DNA of 40,278 nt from Bacteroidota bacterium (GCA_030684645.1 JAUXUF010000179.1:1-40278), one strand, 5' to 3'. Positions 1 to 8,397 are shown, numbered from the stretch's first letter. The notes: generated from the sequence alone by a model not told the origin. Translations and numbers: made by a program.

Positions 1-49
1 GTCCGCAACCCTTGGCTACGACTTGCTCAAAGTAAACTTCTGATGCCAT
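1..49 (-). CDS. IS110-family transposase, N-terminal fragment (cut by window edge)
   Basis: The reverse strand reads ATG at 49 and stays open to the window edge, giving MASEVYFEQVVAKGCG. This resembles the start of many IS110-type transposases, in which a short lead ending in 'GCG' runs directly into the first catalytic motif of the RuvC-like DEDD domain (typically 'IDVHK'). That motif would lie just outside the window, so the catalytic residues cannot be seen. IS110 enzymes move a circular intermediate without terminal inverted repeats, guided by a bridge RNA. Only 16 residues support the call, so a different small gene is possible. It is divergent from the DUF1573 gene. Confidence 0.5.
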   Translation of the reverse strand, partial: MASEVYFEQVVAKGCG

Positions 50-354
50 AGTTAATGATCTTTAGAGTGAATACCTTCAGCAAAGGTAGCTCCATTTTCA
101 TCATCTTTGGCGAACGAAGTCGGTCATGAGGGTTTCATATTGAAATTTATTACATTGAATTGCCTCACGAAACTACTCAAAAAAACACATCTGTCTGATT
201 CATTAACATCTCATTAACAAAAGTTTGCTGGCATTAACAGCAATTCAAAAAAAGGTTTTTTAGTTTTGCGATTATAGTATAGCCTGATTAATTAAATTTG
301 AATCCTGTATTTCATCACCCTTGAAATAGTTACCACTTAAAATAACATACAAGT
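50..354. other. Intergenic region between the IS110-like fragment and the DUF1573 gene
   Basis: No gene is seen here. Next to the IS110-like start there is a perfect hairpin, TACCTT (72-77) and AAGGTA (83-88) around a 5-nt loop. If the element is real, its left end and any bridge-RNA gene would fall in about 50-200. Towards the DUF1573 gene there are two matches to the Bacteroidota -7 consensus TAnnTTTG: TAGTTTTG at 261-268 and TAAATTTG at 293-300. Neither has a well-spaced TTTG -33 box: a TTTTG at 264-268 lies 24 nt before the second one, against the usual 19-21. The promoter is therefore only approximate. Confidence 0.4.
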
Positions 355-1443
355 ATGAAAAAAAGTATTTTATTATTGTTGGCCATTGTTCTATGTTTAC
401 CCGTTGTAAACTTTGCGCAGGCTGCAAAATCGCGAATTGCGTTTGAAAAACTGCAACACAATTTTGGGACTTTTAAAGAAGAACTTGGAGCTCAAAGCGT
501 TTCATTCAGTTTCAAAAACAACGGAGCAGTTCCGTTAATCCTGAACAATGTGCAGGCTTCGTGTGGTTGTACTACCCCCGAATGGACACGCGAACCCGTA
601 GCTCCCGGAGCTAAAGGAGTGATCAAAGTCAGCTACGATCCCAGAAACCGTCCCGGAGTATTCAACAAAACCATCCGTGTTAGCTCAAATGCCGAAAACG
701 CTGATGTAATACTAACTATTTTAGGCGAAGTAACTCCCAGAGCCAGGACCATCGAAGAAGATTATCCCAACGAAATAGGTCCCCTGCGTGCTAAAACAAA
801 CCATGTAGCTTTTCCTCAGATTAAGGAAAATGAGGTAAAAAAAGACAGCGTCGAAATTATCAACAATTCTGACCAGCCCGTTCAGTTAAGTTTTAAGACG
901 CCTCCTCCTCACCTGACTGCTACCATTAAACCAGCCAAGCTTGCCCCAAAACAAAAAGGATACATCGTGGTAACTTTTGATGCTTCAAAAATCAAAGCCT
1001 ATGGTTTTGTAATGCACCGCATGTATTTGAACATTGATGGTCAGGATGACTACAAAAATTCGATAGCAGTGAGTACAACACTCGAAGAAGATTTCTCGAA
1101 GCTGACAGCTGACCAGTTAAAGAATGCACCGATCGTAACCTATGATATGGAATCTTTTGATTTTGGCGACATTAAACCAAACACGAAAAATGAGCACACC
1201 TTTAGCTTGAAAAATACCGGTAAAATGGATTTAATTATCCGGGACGTAAAAAGCTCCTGTGGTTGTACCGCTGTTTCTCCATCAAAAAATGTTGTTTCAT
1301 CAGGAGAAAGTGTTCCGTTGAAAGTAGTGTTTGATTCAACTGGTAAAAGTGGACGCCAAAACAAAACAATTACTGTGATCACCAACGATCCTAAAAATCC
1401 GACCAATATTTTAAGAATCGCATCCAATATTTTGGCCCAATAA
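355..1443 (+). CDS. Exported protein with two DUF1573 domains
   Basis: A 362-residue exported protein of unknown role. A signal peptide is clear: KK, a Leu/Ile/Val-rich core, then a cut near FAQA at residues 20-23. Two DUF1573 immunoglobulin-like (ASPM/SPD-2/Hydin-type) domains lie at about 30-125 and 265-360. Each carries the family's 'SCGCT' signature, once as SCGCTTPEW and once as SCGCTAVSP. The central 130-250 segment looks like a third, divergent beta-sandwich without the Cys pair. The paired Cys residues could form a disulfide in the periplasm. A strong terminator at 1463-1503 shows the gene is transcribed alone or is last in its unit. DUF1573 proteins are very common in Bacteroidota, but their function is not established. 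Confidence 0.9.
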   Translation: MKKSILLLLAIVLCLPVVNFAQAAKSRIAFEKLQHNFGTFKEELGAQSVSFSFKNNGAVPLILNNVQASCGCTTPEWTREPVAPGAKGVIKVSYDPRNRPGVFNKTIRVSSNAENADVILTILGEVTPRARTIEEDYPNEIGPLRAKTNHVAFPQIKENEVKKDSVEIINNSDQPVQLSFKTPPPHLTATIKPAKLAPKQKGYIVVTFDASKIKAYGFVMHRMYLNIDGQDDYKNSIAVSTTLEEDFSKLTADQLKNAPIVTYDMESFDFGDIKPNTKNEHTFSLKNTGKMDLIIRDVKSSCGCTAVSPSKNVVSSGESVPLKVVFDSTGKSGRQNKTITVITNDPKNPTNILRIASNILAQ

Positions 1444-1462
1444 CCTTAATTTTAATGGATTG

Positions 1463-1503
1463 AAAATAAGCCGCTTCAAATTTCTGATGCGGCTTATTTT
1501 TTA
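1463..1503 (+). terminator. Rho-independent terminator after the DUF1573 gene
   Basis: Perfect 12-bp stem AAAATAAGCCGC (1463-1474) and GCGGCTTATTTT (1489-1500) with a 14-nt loop, running into a T tract. It lies 19 bp after the stop codon. Confidence 0.9.
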
Positions 1504-1590
1504 ATCCGGACTCAGCTATCTTCAAAATATTTTTGTCAGGTAACACTCAATATCCCCGGTTGATTCTTACATTCGCATTAAATTAGGAAC

Positions 1591-2718
1591 ATGATTGGAG
1601 ATCAATCCCATTACCACATCGAAAATGACCCCGAATACTCGGGGTTAAATGTCAATCAGGGCATTGAACCGTTGCCATCGGTTAATGCTGATTCGGTAAA
1701 ACGGTTTTTGAAGAACAAGAAAAATCGTTCATTATCCATTCAGCAATATGTCGATGGAATCCTGAATGGTGATATTACCCTGTTAAGTCAGGCCGTTACT
1801 TTAGTCGAAAGTTCAAAACCCGAACATCAGGAGATTGCCCAGGACATCATTGTCAAATGCCTGCCATTCAGCGGAAATTCAGTTCGGATTGGTATTACAG
1901 GCGTTCCCGGAGTAGGCAAAAGCACCTTTATAGAGGCTATGGGAAAACACATAACCTCGCAAGGGAAAAAGCTGGCTGTTCTAGCTATTGATCCGAGCAG
2001 CGAGCGCACCAAAGGAAGTATTTTGGGAGACAAAACCCGAATGGAGGATCTTTCAACCGATCCGAATGCTTATATCCGCCCTTCCCCGGCAGCAGGTTCG
2101 TTGGGTGGAGTTGCCCGTAAAACACGAGAAACCATTATCTTGTGCGAAGCTGCAGGTTTTAACCACATCTTTATTGAAACCGTTGGTGTTGGACAAAGCG
2201 AAACAGCAGTACATTCGATGGTTGATTTTTTCCTTTTGCTGATGCTTTCAGGCGCCGGTGACGAATTGCAGGGAATTAAAAGGGGAATTATGGAAATGGC
2301 CGATGCGATAACCATTAACAAAGCCGATGGGAACAACATGGAGAAGGCCGCATTAGCCCGTATTCAATATCTGAACGCGTTGCACTTGTTTCCCGCAACC
2401 GAATCGGGATGGAAACCTAAAGTACTTACTTGTTCAGCCTACCTGAAAACCGGGATCAGCGAAATCTGGGATACCATTAATGAATACCTTGTTCTTGTAA
2501 AAAGCAATGCCTATTTTCAGCATCGGAGAAATGAGCAATCGAAATTCTGGATGTACGAAACCATAAACGAGCATCTCCGGAATAACTTTTATCAGAACGA
2601 ACAGATCAAAAAGCTGATGGTAGAATCGGAGAGAAAAGTGATGAAAGAAGAAATTTCATCGTTTGTAGCAGCGAAAAAAATACTCGACTTGTATGACCAA
2701 ATCAGGAAAAACAATTAA
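1591..2718 (+). CDS. meaB: Methylmalonyl-CoA mutase-associated GTPase MeaB (ArgK family)
   Basis: A SIMIBI-class G3E GTPase that escorts adenosylcobalamin into methylmalonyl-CoA mutase and protects the enzyme. It is cytosolic and belongs to the propionate/succinate branch. The P-loop GVPGVGKS lies at 104-111, followed by the conserved 'AIDPSS' region, the 'ETVGVGQSE' switch near residue 200, and the guanine-specificity motif NKAD near 243. The C-terminal about 60 residues form the helical dimerisation arm typical of the family. At 375 residues it is slightly longer than most homologues because of a roughly 40-residue N-terminal extension, and the start could be internal. The mutase genes are not in the window. 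A possible -7 element (TATTTTTG, 1528-1535) lies upstream without a clear -33. The downstream lipoprotein starts 22 bp after its stop. Confidence 0.95.
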   Translation: MIGDQSHYHIENDPEYSGLNVNQGIEPLPSVNADSVKRFLKNKKNRSLSIQQYVDGILNGDITLLSQAVTLVESSKPEHQEIAQDIIVKCLPFSGNSVRIGITGVPGVGKSTFIEAMGKHITSQGKKLAVLAIDPSSERTKGSILGDKTRMEDLSTDPNAYIRPSPAAGSLGGVARKTRETIILCEAAGFNHIFIETVGVGQSETAVHSMVDFFLLLMLSGAGDELQGIKRGIMEMADAITINKADGNNMEKAALARIQYLNALHLFPATESGWKPKVLTCSAYLKTGISEIWDTINEYLVLVKSNAYFQHRRNEQSKFWMYETINEHLRNNFYQNEQIKKLMVESERKVMKEEISSFVAAKKILDLYDQIRKNN

Positions 2719-2740
2719 CCAAAATAAAAAAATCACAGTA

Positions 2741-3841
2741 ATGAAAAAATTTATTGCAATTTTAGTACTTGCCCTGGCTATCGTTTCGTGTCAACCGGCA
2801 AAAAATGATTTTTCCATCAAAGGATCAATTGCCGGTGTTGAAACCGGCAAAGTTTATCTTCAAAAGCTGGTTGACGGACAACCACAAAGTTTGGATACCG
2901 CCGATGTTATTGGTGGCAAATTTTCGTTTAAGGGCAAAATGGAAATCCCGGATATCAGGTATCTCCGCCTGAATGAGCAAGACTATTTTGCCCAGTTCTT
3001 TCTCGACAATGCCAACATTAACGTGAAAGCCAATAAAGACAGCCTTCGCAGCACCAAAATTACCGGTTCACCTACGCAGGATGTTTTTCAGATTTACATC
3101 AGCGAAATGGAAAAGTTGAACAAAGAGATCATATCGCTTCAGGGAAAATATCGAACTGCCATGTCAACCGGAAATACCAGTGAGGCAGATAAAGCTGAAA
3201 TTGACTATAAGGCTATGCTTGATAATAACAAGGTTTACGCAAAGAATTTTGTTAAAGAACATTCCAATTCAGTAGTCGCAGCCTATATAGCTTTAGTTCA
3301 GCTATCCAACCAACTTGATGGCGCCGAGTTGGATTCGATTGCCAGCAAATTTGCCCCTGAAATCAGCAAGTCAGAATATGTGGTCAAATTAAAAGAAATT
3401 GTGGAGGAACAAAATAGGACATCTGTTGGTACTGTTGCTCCTGATTTTACGATGAATGACCCCGAAGGAAAGCCGGTACAATTATCATCCTTCCGCGGTA
3501 AGGTTGTACTGATCGATTTTTGGGCCGCCTGGTGCGCACCTTGCCGTCAGGAAAATCCAAATGTCGTAAAAGCCTACCAGCAATTCCACAGTAAAGGATT
3601 TGAAATCATTGGCGTTTCGCTCGACCGGGCCAAAGAAGACTGGGTCAAAGCTATTCAGGATGATCATCTTACCTGGACACAAGTTTCAGATCTGCAATAC
3701 TTTCAGAATGCAGTTGCCCGCTTGTATGGCGTAAATTCTATTCCTCAATCTTTCCTGCTCGATAAGGATGGGAAAATTATAGCAAAAGGCTTGAGGGGCG
3801 AACAACTGACGAAAAAACTGGCGGAATTGTTCCCGAATTAG
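2741..3841 (+). CDS. TlpA-like thiol-disulfide lipoprotein with DUF4369 domain
   Basis: A periplasm-facing thioredoxin-fold oxidoreductase anchored as a lipoprotein. I chose the ATG at 2741 because it starts a clear lipoprotein signal (MKKFIAILVLALAIVSC, lipobox AIVS|C). An in-frame ATG at 2693 lies inside meaB and would add 16 polar residues ahead of the signal. The N-terminal part (about 25-115) is a DUF4369 beta-domain, a helical linker covers 120-220, and the AhpC/TSA-thioredoxin domain occupies about 235-365. The redox motif is WCAPC at 264-268, preceded by the typical 'VLIDFWA' strand. Such Bacteroidota proteins are usually assigned to disulfide reduction or cytochrome maturation; which one applies here cannot be told. 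It is probably co-transcribed with meaB (22-bp gap). Confidence 0.93.
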   Translation: MKKFIAILVLALAIVSCQPAKNDFSIKGSIAGVETGKVYLQKLVDGQPQSLDTADVIGGKFSFKGKMEIPDIRYLRLNEQDYFAQFFLDNANINVKANKDSLRSTKITGSPTQDVFQIYISEMEKLNKEIISLQGKYRTAMSTGNTSEADKAEIDYKAMLDNNKVYAKNFVKEHSNSVVAAYIALVQLSNQLDGAELDSIASKFAPEISKSEYVVKLKEIVEEQNRTSVGTVAPDFTMNDPEGKPVQLSSFRGKVVLIDFWAAWCAPCRQENPNVVKAYQQFHSKGFEIIGVSLDRAKEDWVKAIQDDHLTWTQVSDLQYFQNAVARLYGVNSIPQSFLLDKDGKIIAKGLRGEQLTKKLAELFPN

Positions 3842-4273
3842 AACAAGGCAAAAGTAAATTTGAATATTCATATCAAAGGGTTGTACTTCGCTACACCCTT
3901 TGCTGTTACAGGCCGTCCCTTCAGGACTTTGACAATAAAAGCTTGCAGGTTATCGGGACAAGGGGCAAAGCCCCGAAATGTAAAAGCATAGGACAAAATG
4001 AAATGGAGTCCTATGACTATCATTTGTGCTGAGAGCATGAGTAGCATGAGTGCGAAAACCGTCCGTGAGAAAACGGTGTTTAAAAAGAACTCTTTGTATC
4101 GGACGGAATAGAAATGGACAATACCTCGAAGTTCAATATTTTTTATCGGCAAAAGTCGCTTAAAAGCGGCTTTTGCTATTCTGTTAAGTCTTGAAATATT
4201 GTTTCATGTAAAACTTTTCATCCTTCCGGAGTGTTATTATGCTGTTTGAATAAAAACTAAAAAACCGAATATA
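3842..4273. other. Structured 430-bp intergenic block, possible dispersed element
   Basis: I see no convincing gene here. The block is rich in paired elements: GGGGC-AAA-GCCCC (3962-3974), GTCC/GGAC around CTTCA near 3915-3927, CCGTCCG (4059-4065) pairing with CGGACGG (4100-4106), a tandem GCATGAG repeat (4035-4041 and 4044-4050), and a hairpin at 4149-4176. A 94-codon reading frame exists on the minus strand (4152-3868), but its Leu/Phe-rich product has no recognisable domain. The composition suggests a repeated non-coding element or a decayed mobile sequence rather than a gene. The promoter of the following dehydrogenase gene should lie in the last 80 bp. Confidence 0.45.
4149..4176 (+). 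terminator. Hairpin in intergenic block, weak terminator candidate
   Basis: Stem GCAAAAGTCGC (4149-4159) and GCGGCTTTTGC (4166-4176) with one G-T pair and a 6-nt loop. The following bases (TATTCTGTT) are only moderately T-rich, so termination is uncertain. It could be the end of a repeat element. Confidence 0.35.
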
Positions 4274-5665
4274 ATGAGTTACGATTTATTAGTAGTAGGC
4301 AGTGGTCCGGGAGGATATGTAGCTGCCATCAGGGCCGCTCAGTTAGGCCTGAATGTCGGGGTTGTTGAAAAAGAAAACCTGGGTGGCATCTGCCTCAACT
4401 GGGGTTGTATCCCAACAAAATCGCTCCTGAAAAGTGCACAGGCCCTGGAATATGCCAAACATGCTGCCGATTATGGCGTTTCAATTTCCGGAGAAATTAA
4501 ACCCGATTTTGAAGCCATGGTCAAACGAAGCAGAGGTGTAGCTGAAGGAATGAGCAAGGGAATTCAGTTTCTCTTTACCAAAAATAAAATAGAGGTGATT
4601 AATGGCTTCGGACGGTTAATTGATAAAAATACCGTCGAAGTGACTGATGAAACCGGAAATAGAGCTTTGCATCCAGCCAAAAACATCATCTTGGCCACAG
4701 GCGCCCGATCGCGCGAGTTGCCCAATCTGGAGCAGGACGGCGAAAAAATAATCGGCTACCGCGAGGCAATGACTCTTCCCAAACAGCCGAAATCAATGGT
4801 GGTGGTTGGTTCGGGTGCAATCGGGAGCGAATTCGCCTATTTCTACCAAAGTATCGGCACTGATGTAACCCTGGTGGAATATTTGCCCAACGTGGTTCCA
4901 AACGAGGACGAGGAAGTCTCAAAAGTGCTCGAACGTTCGTTCAAAAAAATGAAAATGAAGGTTTTCACCAATGCTTCGGTCGAATCGGTTGATACCTCAG
5001 GCCCATTTTGCAAGGTTACGGTTAAAACTAAAAAAGGCGAAGAAATTATTGAGGCTGAAATTGTTCTGTCAGCCGTAGGAATTGCCCCGAACATCGAAAA
5101 CATCGGTCTGGAAGATTTGGGGATTGTTCTTGAAGGAGGAAAAGTAAAGGTGAACGAGTTTTACCAAACCAATGTGGATTCTGTTTTTGCCATTGGCGAT
5201 ATCATTGCCGGACCTGCACTGGCTCATGTTGCATCGGCTGAAGGAATTCTGTGTGTTGAAAAAATTGCAGGTTTAAATCCGCATCCGATTGATTATTCAA
5301 CCATACCGGGCTGCACCTATACCAATCCTGAAATTTCTTCGGTTGGACTGACCGAACAAAAAGCCAGAGAAGCCGGTTACGAAATTAAGGTAGGCAAATT
5401 CCCATTCTCGGCTAGTGGGAAAGCAAGCGCTTCGGGCCAGAAAGAAGGTTTTGTAAAACTTATTTTCGATGCCAAATACGGAGAATTACTCGGAGCCCAC
5501 CTGATTGGAGCAAATGTGACCGAGATGATTGCCGAACTGGTTGTAGCCAAAAAACTGGAAATTACAGGTCATGAACTGATCAAATCCATCCATCCGCACC
5601 CAACTATGAGCGAAGCTATTATGGAAGCGGCGGCAGCTGCCTACGACGAAGTCATTCATCTTTAA
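4274..5665 (+). CDS. lpdA: Dihydrolipoyl dehydrogenase (E3)
   Basis: A flavoprotein disulfide reductase that reoxidises dihydrolipoamide in 2-oxoacid dehydrogenase complexes or the glycine cleavage system, using FAD and NAD+. The FAD-binding GSGPGGY lies at residues 9-15. The redox-active pair is C40 and C45 in GGICLNWGCIPTKS. The NAD-binding GSGAIGSEFA lies near 180. The second FAD motif 'VFAIGDI' lies near 300. The C-terminal catalytic HPHPTMSE has H442 and E447. At 463 residues it has the normal length with no missing residues. No E1 or E2 genes adjoin it, so its partner complex is unknown. It appears to be a single-gene unit closed by the terminator at 5713. Confidence 0.97.
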   Translation: MSYDLLVVGSGPGGYVAAIRAAQLGLNVGVVEKENLGGICLNWGCIPTKSLLKSAQALEYAKHAADYGVSISGEIKPDFEAMVKRSRGVAEGMSKGIQFLFTKNKIEVINGFGRLIDKNTVEVTDETGNRALHPAKNIILATGARSRELPNLEQDGEKIIGYREAMTLPKQPKSMVVVGSGAIGSEFAYFYQSIGTDVTLVEYLPNVVPNEDEEVSKVLERSFKKMKMKVFTNASVESVDTSGPFCKVTVKTKKGEEIIEAEIVLSAVGIAPNIENIGLEDLGIVLEGGKVKVNEFYQTNVDSVFAIGDIIAGPALAHVASAEGILCVEKIAGLNPHPIDYSTIPGCTYTNPEISSVGLTEQKAREAGYEIKVGKFPFSASGKASASGQKEGFVKLIFDAKYGELLGAHLIGANVTEMIAELVVAKKLEITGHELIKSIHPHPTMSEAIMEAAAAAYDEVIHL

Positions 5666-5712
5666 CAAGATATGCAGATACAAAAGATTATATTTTCACC
5701 TTTTATCACATT

Positions 5713-5745
5713 AACCCGGTTGTAATCAACCGGGTTTTGTTTTAT
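5713..5745 (+). terminator. Rho-independent terminator after lpdA
   Basis: Perfect 10-bp stem AACCCGGTTG (5713-5722) and CAACCGGGTT (5727-5736) with a 4-nt loop, followed by TTTGTTTTATT. It lies about 48 bp after the stop codon. Confidence 0.92.
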
Positions 5746-5780
5746 TAGAACATTAAGGCCATTTGTTCATTTATTTTCAT

Positions 5781-5834
5781 TTTGTTGATTTTCAAGTATA
5801 TTATTTTTGGAAGTCATAAATATTTATATTTTTG
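5781..5834 (+). promoter_or_regulatory. Candidate Bacteroidota sigma-ABfr promoter(s) for the FadL-type gene
   Basis: Two -7 matches of the form TATTTTTG occur at 5802-5809 and 5827-5834. Each has a TTTG 17 nt upstream (5781-5784 and 5806-5809). The usual spacer is 19-21, so these are imperfect. The second lies 28 bp before the start codon of the FadL-type gene. Confidence 0.35.
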
Positions 5835-5861
5835 TTACAGTTAAATCTTTAAAAAACCACT

Positions 5862-7463
5862 ATGAAGAAAATTGCTGTCTTAATTACCGGGACTTTTTTG
5901 TTGATGAACACTGCCTTTGCAGGTGGAATTTTAACAAATACCAACCAAAGTGCGCAATTTGCACGGATCCTCTCTCGTAATGCTTCCACCGATCTGGATG
6001 CAGTGTATTTTAACCCTGCCGGATTGACTCAACTGGAAAACGGATTTTATTTTGGACTCCACAACCAAACGATCTCCCAAACGAAAACGATTAGCAGTGA
6101 ATTCCCGCTTAAATACAGCGAATATATTGGAAAAGTAAGCGCACCGGTTTTTCCGACTGCCTTTGCTGTTTACAAACTCGACAACTGGGCTTTCTCAGCC
6201 GGGTTCGGACCCAATGGTGGTGGTGGTAGCGCCAAATATGACAAGGGGCTTCCTTCTTTCGAAAAACAAATAGCACGTCTTGTACCTGCTTTGTCTGGAT
6301 TATCAGCTCTGGGATATCCTGTTGCTGATTATGGAGTAGATATTTCGTTCGAAGGTACATCCGTATTCTGGGGAATACAGCTTGGTGCAACCTACAAAAT
6401 CAACGACATTTTATCGGTTTATGGTGGTGCACGTTATATGCCTTCCACAAATACATACAATGGCTACATTAAAAACATTCAACTTGGACCAAAAGGAGCA
6501 TTGGTAAATGGCAAAACCTACCTGATGGGCGCTGCAACTGTTGCAACAGCCAAAGCACAGGCAACTGCTGCCGGAGCTGCCAGCTTACAACCACTTGTAG
6601 CAGCCGGAGCCGGAGGTTATACCCTCGCTCAGGTAGAAGGCGCCGGTTATATTACTGCCGCACAGAGGGCACAAATTGAAGGAGGATTACTACAGCTCGG
6701 GGTGACACAAACACAAATTAATGTAATGCCTATTACTGCAGCCCAATCAACCTATTCAACTGCTTCTGCTACTCTTTCTGCTACAGCAAGTCAACTGAAT
6801 GCCAACAGTGCAGGTCTGGCCGATAAGAATGTTGATACCAAACAAACAGGAACCGGAATTACTCCAATTATCGGATTTGACATCAAGCTTGACAAGCTGA
6901 ACATTGGTCTGAAATACGAACATAAAACTACGCTGAAACTGACCAATGCCACCACCGTTGACGATACCGGACTGTTCCCCCACAAAGGCACCTCAAACAG
7001 TGATCTTCCGGCCATAATTGCCGGTGGAGCCGACTATAAAATCCTCAGTAACTTAAAAATTTCAGGTTCATTCGATATTTACCTGGATAAAAATGTAAAC
7101 TGGGGTAAAAATATTTATTTGCAGAACCGGACCATCGACAAAAACTATGTGGAACTGGCTTTGGGATTGGAGTACAATTTAAATGACAAGTTTGCCATCA
7201 GCGCTGGCTACCTGAATTCAAATACCGGCGTCAGCGAGCAATACCAGAGCGATTTCAGTTACAGCAACGATTCTTATACTGCTGGACTAGGATTTCAATG
7301 GAACCTGAATAAAAAATTAGTGCTGGATGCAGGTATGATGTTGACAACCTATAAAGACGCAAACAAATCCTTTACTGAACCAGCCCCATTTGGCACCTAT
7401 TCCGAAACCTACGGAAAAGACACGTTCACCTTTGCTTTTGGACTTGGCTACAAGATTTTCTAG
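5862..7463 (+). CDS. OmpP1/FadL-family outer-membrane channel with an Ala-rich insert
   Basis: An outer-membrane beta-barrel related to E. coli FadL, expected to admit hydrophobic compounds such as long-chain fatty acids or aromatic hydrocarbons. A signal peptide (MKKIAVLITGTFLLMNTAFA) is followed by the family's hatch signature 'DAVYFNPAGLTQL' near residues 47-59. The barrel continues to a C-terminal aromatic residue (GLGYKIF), as expected for BAM recognition. Residues about 215-325 form an insert very rich in Ala, Thr, Gln and Gly, predicted helical, where most FadL homologues have a short loop. This makes the protein 533 residues, longer than the common 420-480. The substrate cannot be read from the sequence. 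It is a single-gene unit between terminators at 5713 and 7551. Confidence 0.92.
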   Translation: MKKIAVLITGTFLLMNTAFAGGILTNTNQSAQFARILSRNASTDLDAVYFNPAGLTQLENGFYFGLHNQTISQTKTISSEFPLKYSEYIGKVSAPVFPTAFAVYKLDNWAFSAGFGPNGGGGSAKYDKGLPSFEKQIARLVPALSGLSALGYPVADYGVDISFEGTSVFWGIQLGATYKINDILSVYGGARYMPSTNTYNGYIKNIQLGPKGALVNGKTYLMGAATVATAKAQATAAGAASLQPLVAAGAGGYTLAQVEGAGYITAAQRAQIEGGLLQLGVTQTQINVMPITAAQSTYSTASATLSATASQLNANSAGLADKNVDTKQTGTGITPIIGFDIKLDKLNIGLKYEHKTTLKLTNATTVDDTGLFPHKGTSNSDLPAIIAGGADYKILSNLKISGSFDIYLDKNVNWGKNIYLQNRTIDKNYVELALGLEYNLNDKFAISAGYLNSNTGVSEQYQSDFSYSNDSYTAGLGFQWNLNKKLVLDAGMMLTTYKDANKSFTEPAPFGTYSETYGKDTFTFAFGLGYKIF

Positions 7464-7550
7464 ATTCAAGTAAAAAGTAAAAAGGCAAAAACGCTGAATA
7501 GAAGTAATACATCTTAAATTACATTCTTCAGTGAAATTGACTACACATTC

Positions 7551-7587
7551 AAAAGGTGCTTATTGATCGCAATAAGCACCTTTTTTG
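7551..7587 (+). terminator. Rho-independent terminator after the FadL-type gene
   Basis: Perfect 14-bp stem AAAAGGTGCTTATT (7551-7564) and AATAAGCACCTTTT (7571-7584) with a 6-nt loop and T tract. Confidence 0.93.
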
Positions 7588-7623
7588 TTTGCCGGAAAAC
7601 ATCCTCTATATATTCCAACTTCG

Positions 7624-7655
7624 ATTGTATAGCGCTGAAGATTGATCTATCTTTG
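7624..7655 (+). promoter_or_regulatory. Bacteroidota housekeeping promoter for the lycopene cyclase-kinase unit
   Basis: A -33 element ATTG (7624-7627; consensus TTTG) and a perfect -7 element TATCTTTG (7648-7655; consensus TAnnTTTG) are separated by 20 nt, within the normal 19-21. The start codon follows 38 bp later. This is the best-formed promoter of this type in the window. Confidence 0.6.
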
Positions 7656-7693
7656 TTGCCTGAATAAATTCCCTGGATACCAAAATTTAGATA

Positions 7694-8383
7694 ATGGAAC
7701 TTAAAAATTACACCTACCTGCTCTTGTTGCTTTTTACAATCGCCGGGCCTTTGGTCATGAGTTTCGAAAAGCAGATTCAGTATTACCGGAAGCTGAAATA
7801 TATCCTTCCGGCTATTCTGATTACCGCAGCCTTTTTCCTGATTTGGGACATCCGGTTTACAGAAGCAAATATCTGGAGTTTTAATTTCGAAAATACAATC
7901 GGGATCGTTTATAAAGGTTTGCCGCTGGAAGAATGGCTCTTCTTCATTGTCATCCCTTATGCGTGTATATTCATTTATGAAGTGACCAAAGTCTATTTAA
8001 AAAAATACGAATACCCGAATGTTTTTGTGGCTTTCAGCTTGCTTCTGATTGTCGCATTTGCTATGATCAGCTATTTTTTCAGGCACCAGGCATACACATT
8101 TCTGACTTTCCTCTTTTCAGCGGTTTTTCTCACCTACACAGTCTTCCGGAACAGGTTCAAACCACACATGACCAAATTCTACTTCGCCTATTTCATTTCG
8201 ATCGTACCGTTTGCGTTGGTTAACGGATTGCTCAATTCGCTGGATGTTTTTGTCTGTAACAAAACCCAGATACTGAACATCAAGATATTGAACTTTCCTG
8301 TCGAAGATTTTGGCTATTTATTCCTGATGCTTCTGATGGTGACCACCATTTATGAGACTCTGAAGGAAAGCAAATATTATTAG
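7694..8383 (+). CDS. Lycopene cyclase domain-containing membrane protein (CrtYc/CrtYd type)
   Basis: A 229-residue integral membrane protein with about seven hydrophobic segments. It contains two copies of the lycopene cyclase domain. The first has 'FLIWDIRFTEANIWSFN', then 'GLPLEEWLFFIVIPYAC' near residues 76-92. The second has 'NFPVEDFGYLFLMLL' near 200-214. The PxE(E/D) motifs carry the acidic residues held essential in CrtYc/CrtYd cyclases, which form beta- or epsilon-ionone rings on lycopene. This copy is the fused single-chain form. No phytoene synthase or desaturase gene is nearby, so involvement in carotenoid or another isoprenoid pathway is inferred from family only. The stop codon is 14 bp before the histidine kinase gene, so the two are likely one transcript. 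Confidence 0.85.
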   Translation: MELKNYTYLLLLLFTIAGPLVMSFEKQIQYYRKLKYILPAILITAAFFLIWDIRFTEANIWSFNFENTIGIVYKGLPLEEWLFFIVIPYACIFIYEVTKVYLKKYEYPNVFVAFSLLLIVAFAMISYFFRHQAYTFLTFLFSAVFLTYTVFRNRFKPHMTKFYFAYFISIVPFALVNGLLNSLDVFVCNKTQILNIKILNFPVEDFGYLFLMLLMVTTIYETLKESKYY

Positions 8384-8397
8384 CGATATATCATTTG

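Noticed and set aside
2693-2740. Upstream in-frame start for the TlpA-like gene
   Set aside because: It lies inside meaB and would put 16 polar residues ahead of a clear lipoprotein signal.
3868-4152. 94-codon minus-strand reading frame rich in Leu and Phe
   Set aside because: No recognisable domain, and it overlaps a series of inverted repeats in a gap between plus-strand genes. Treated as a structured or repeated block rather than a gene.
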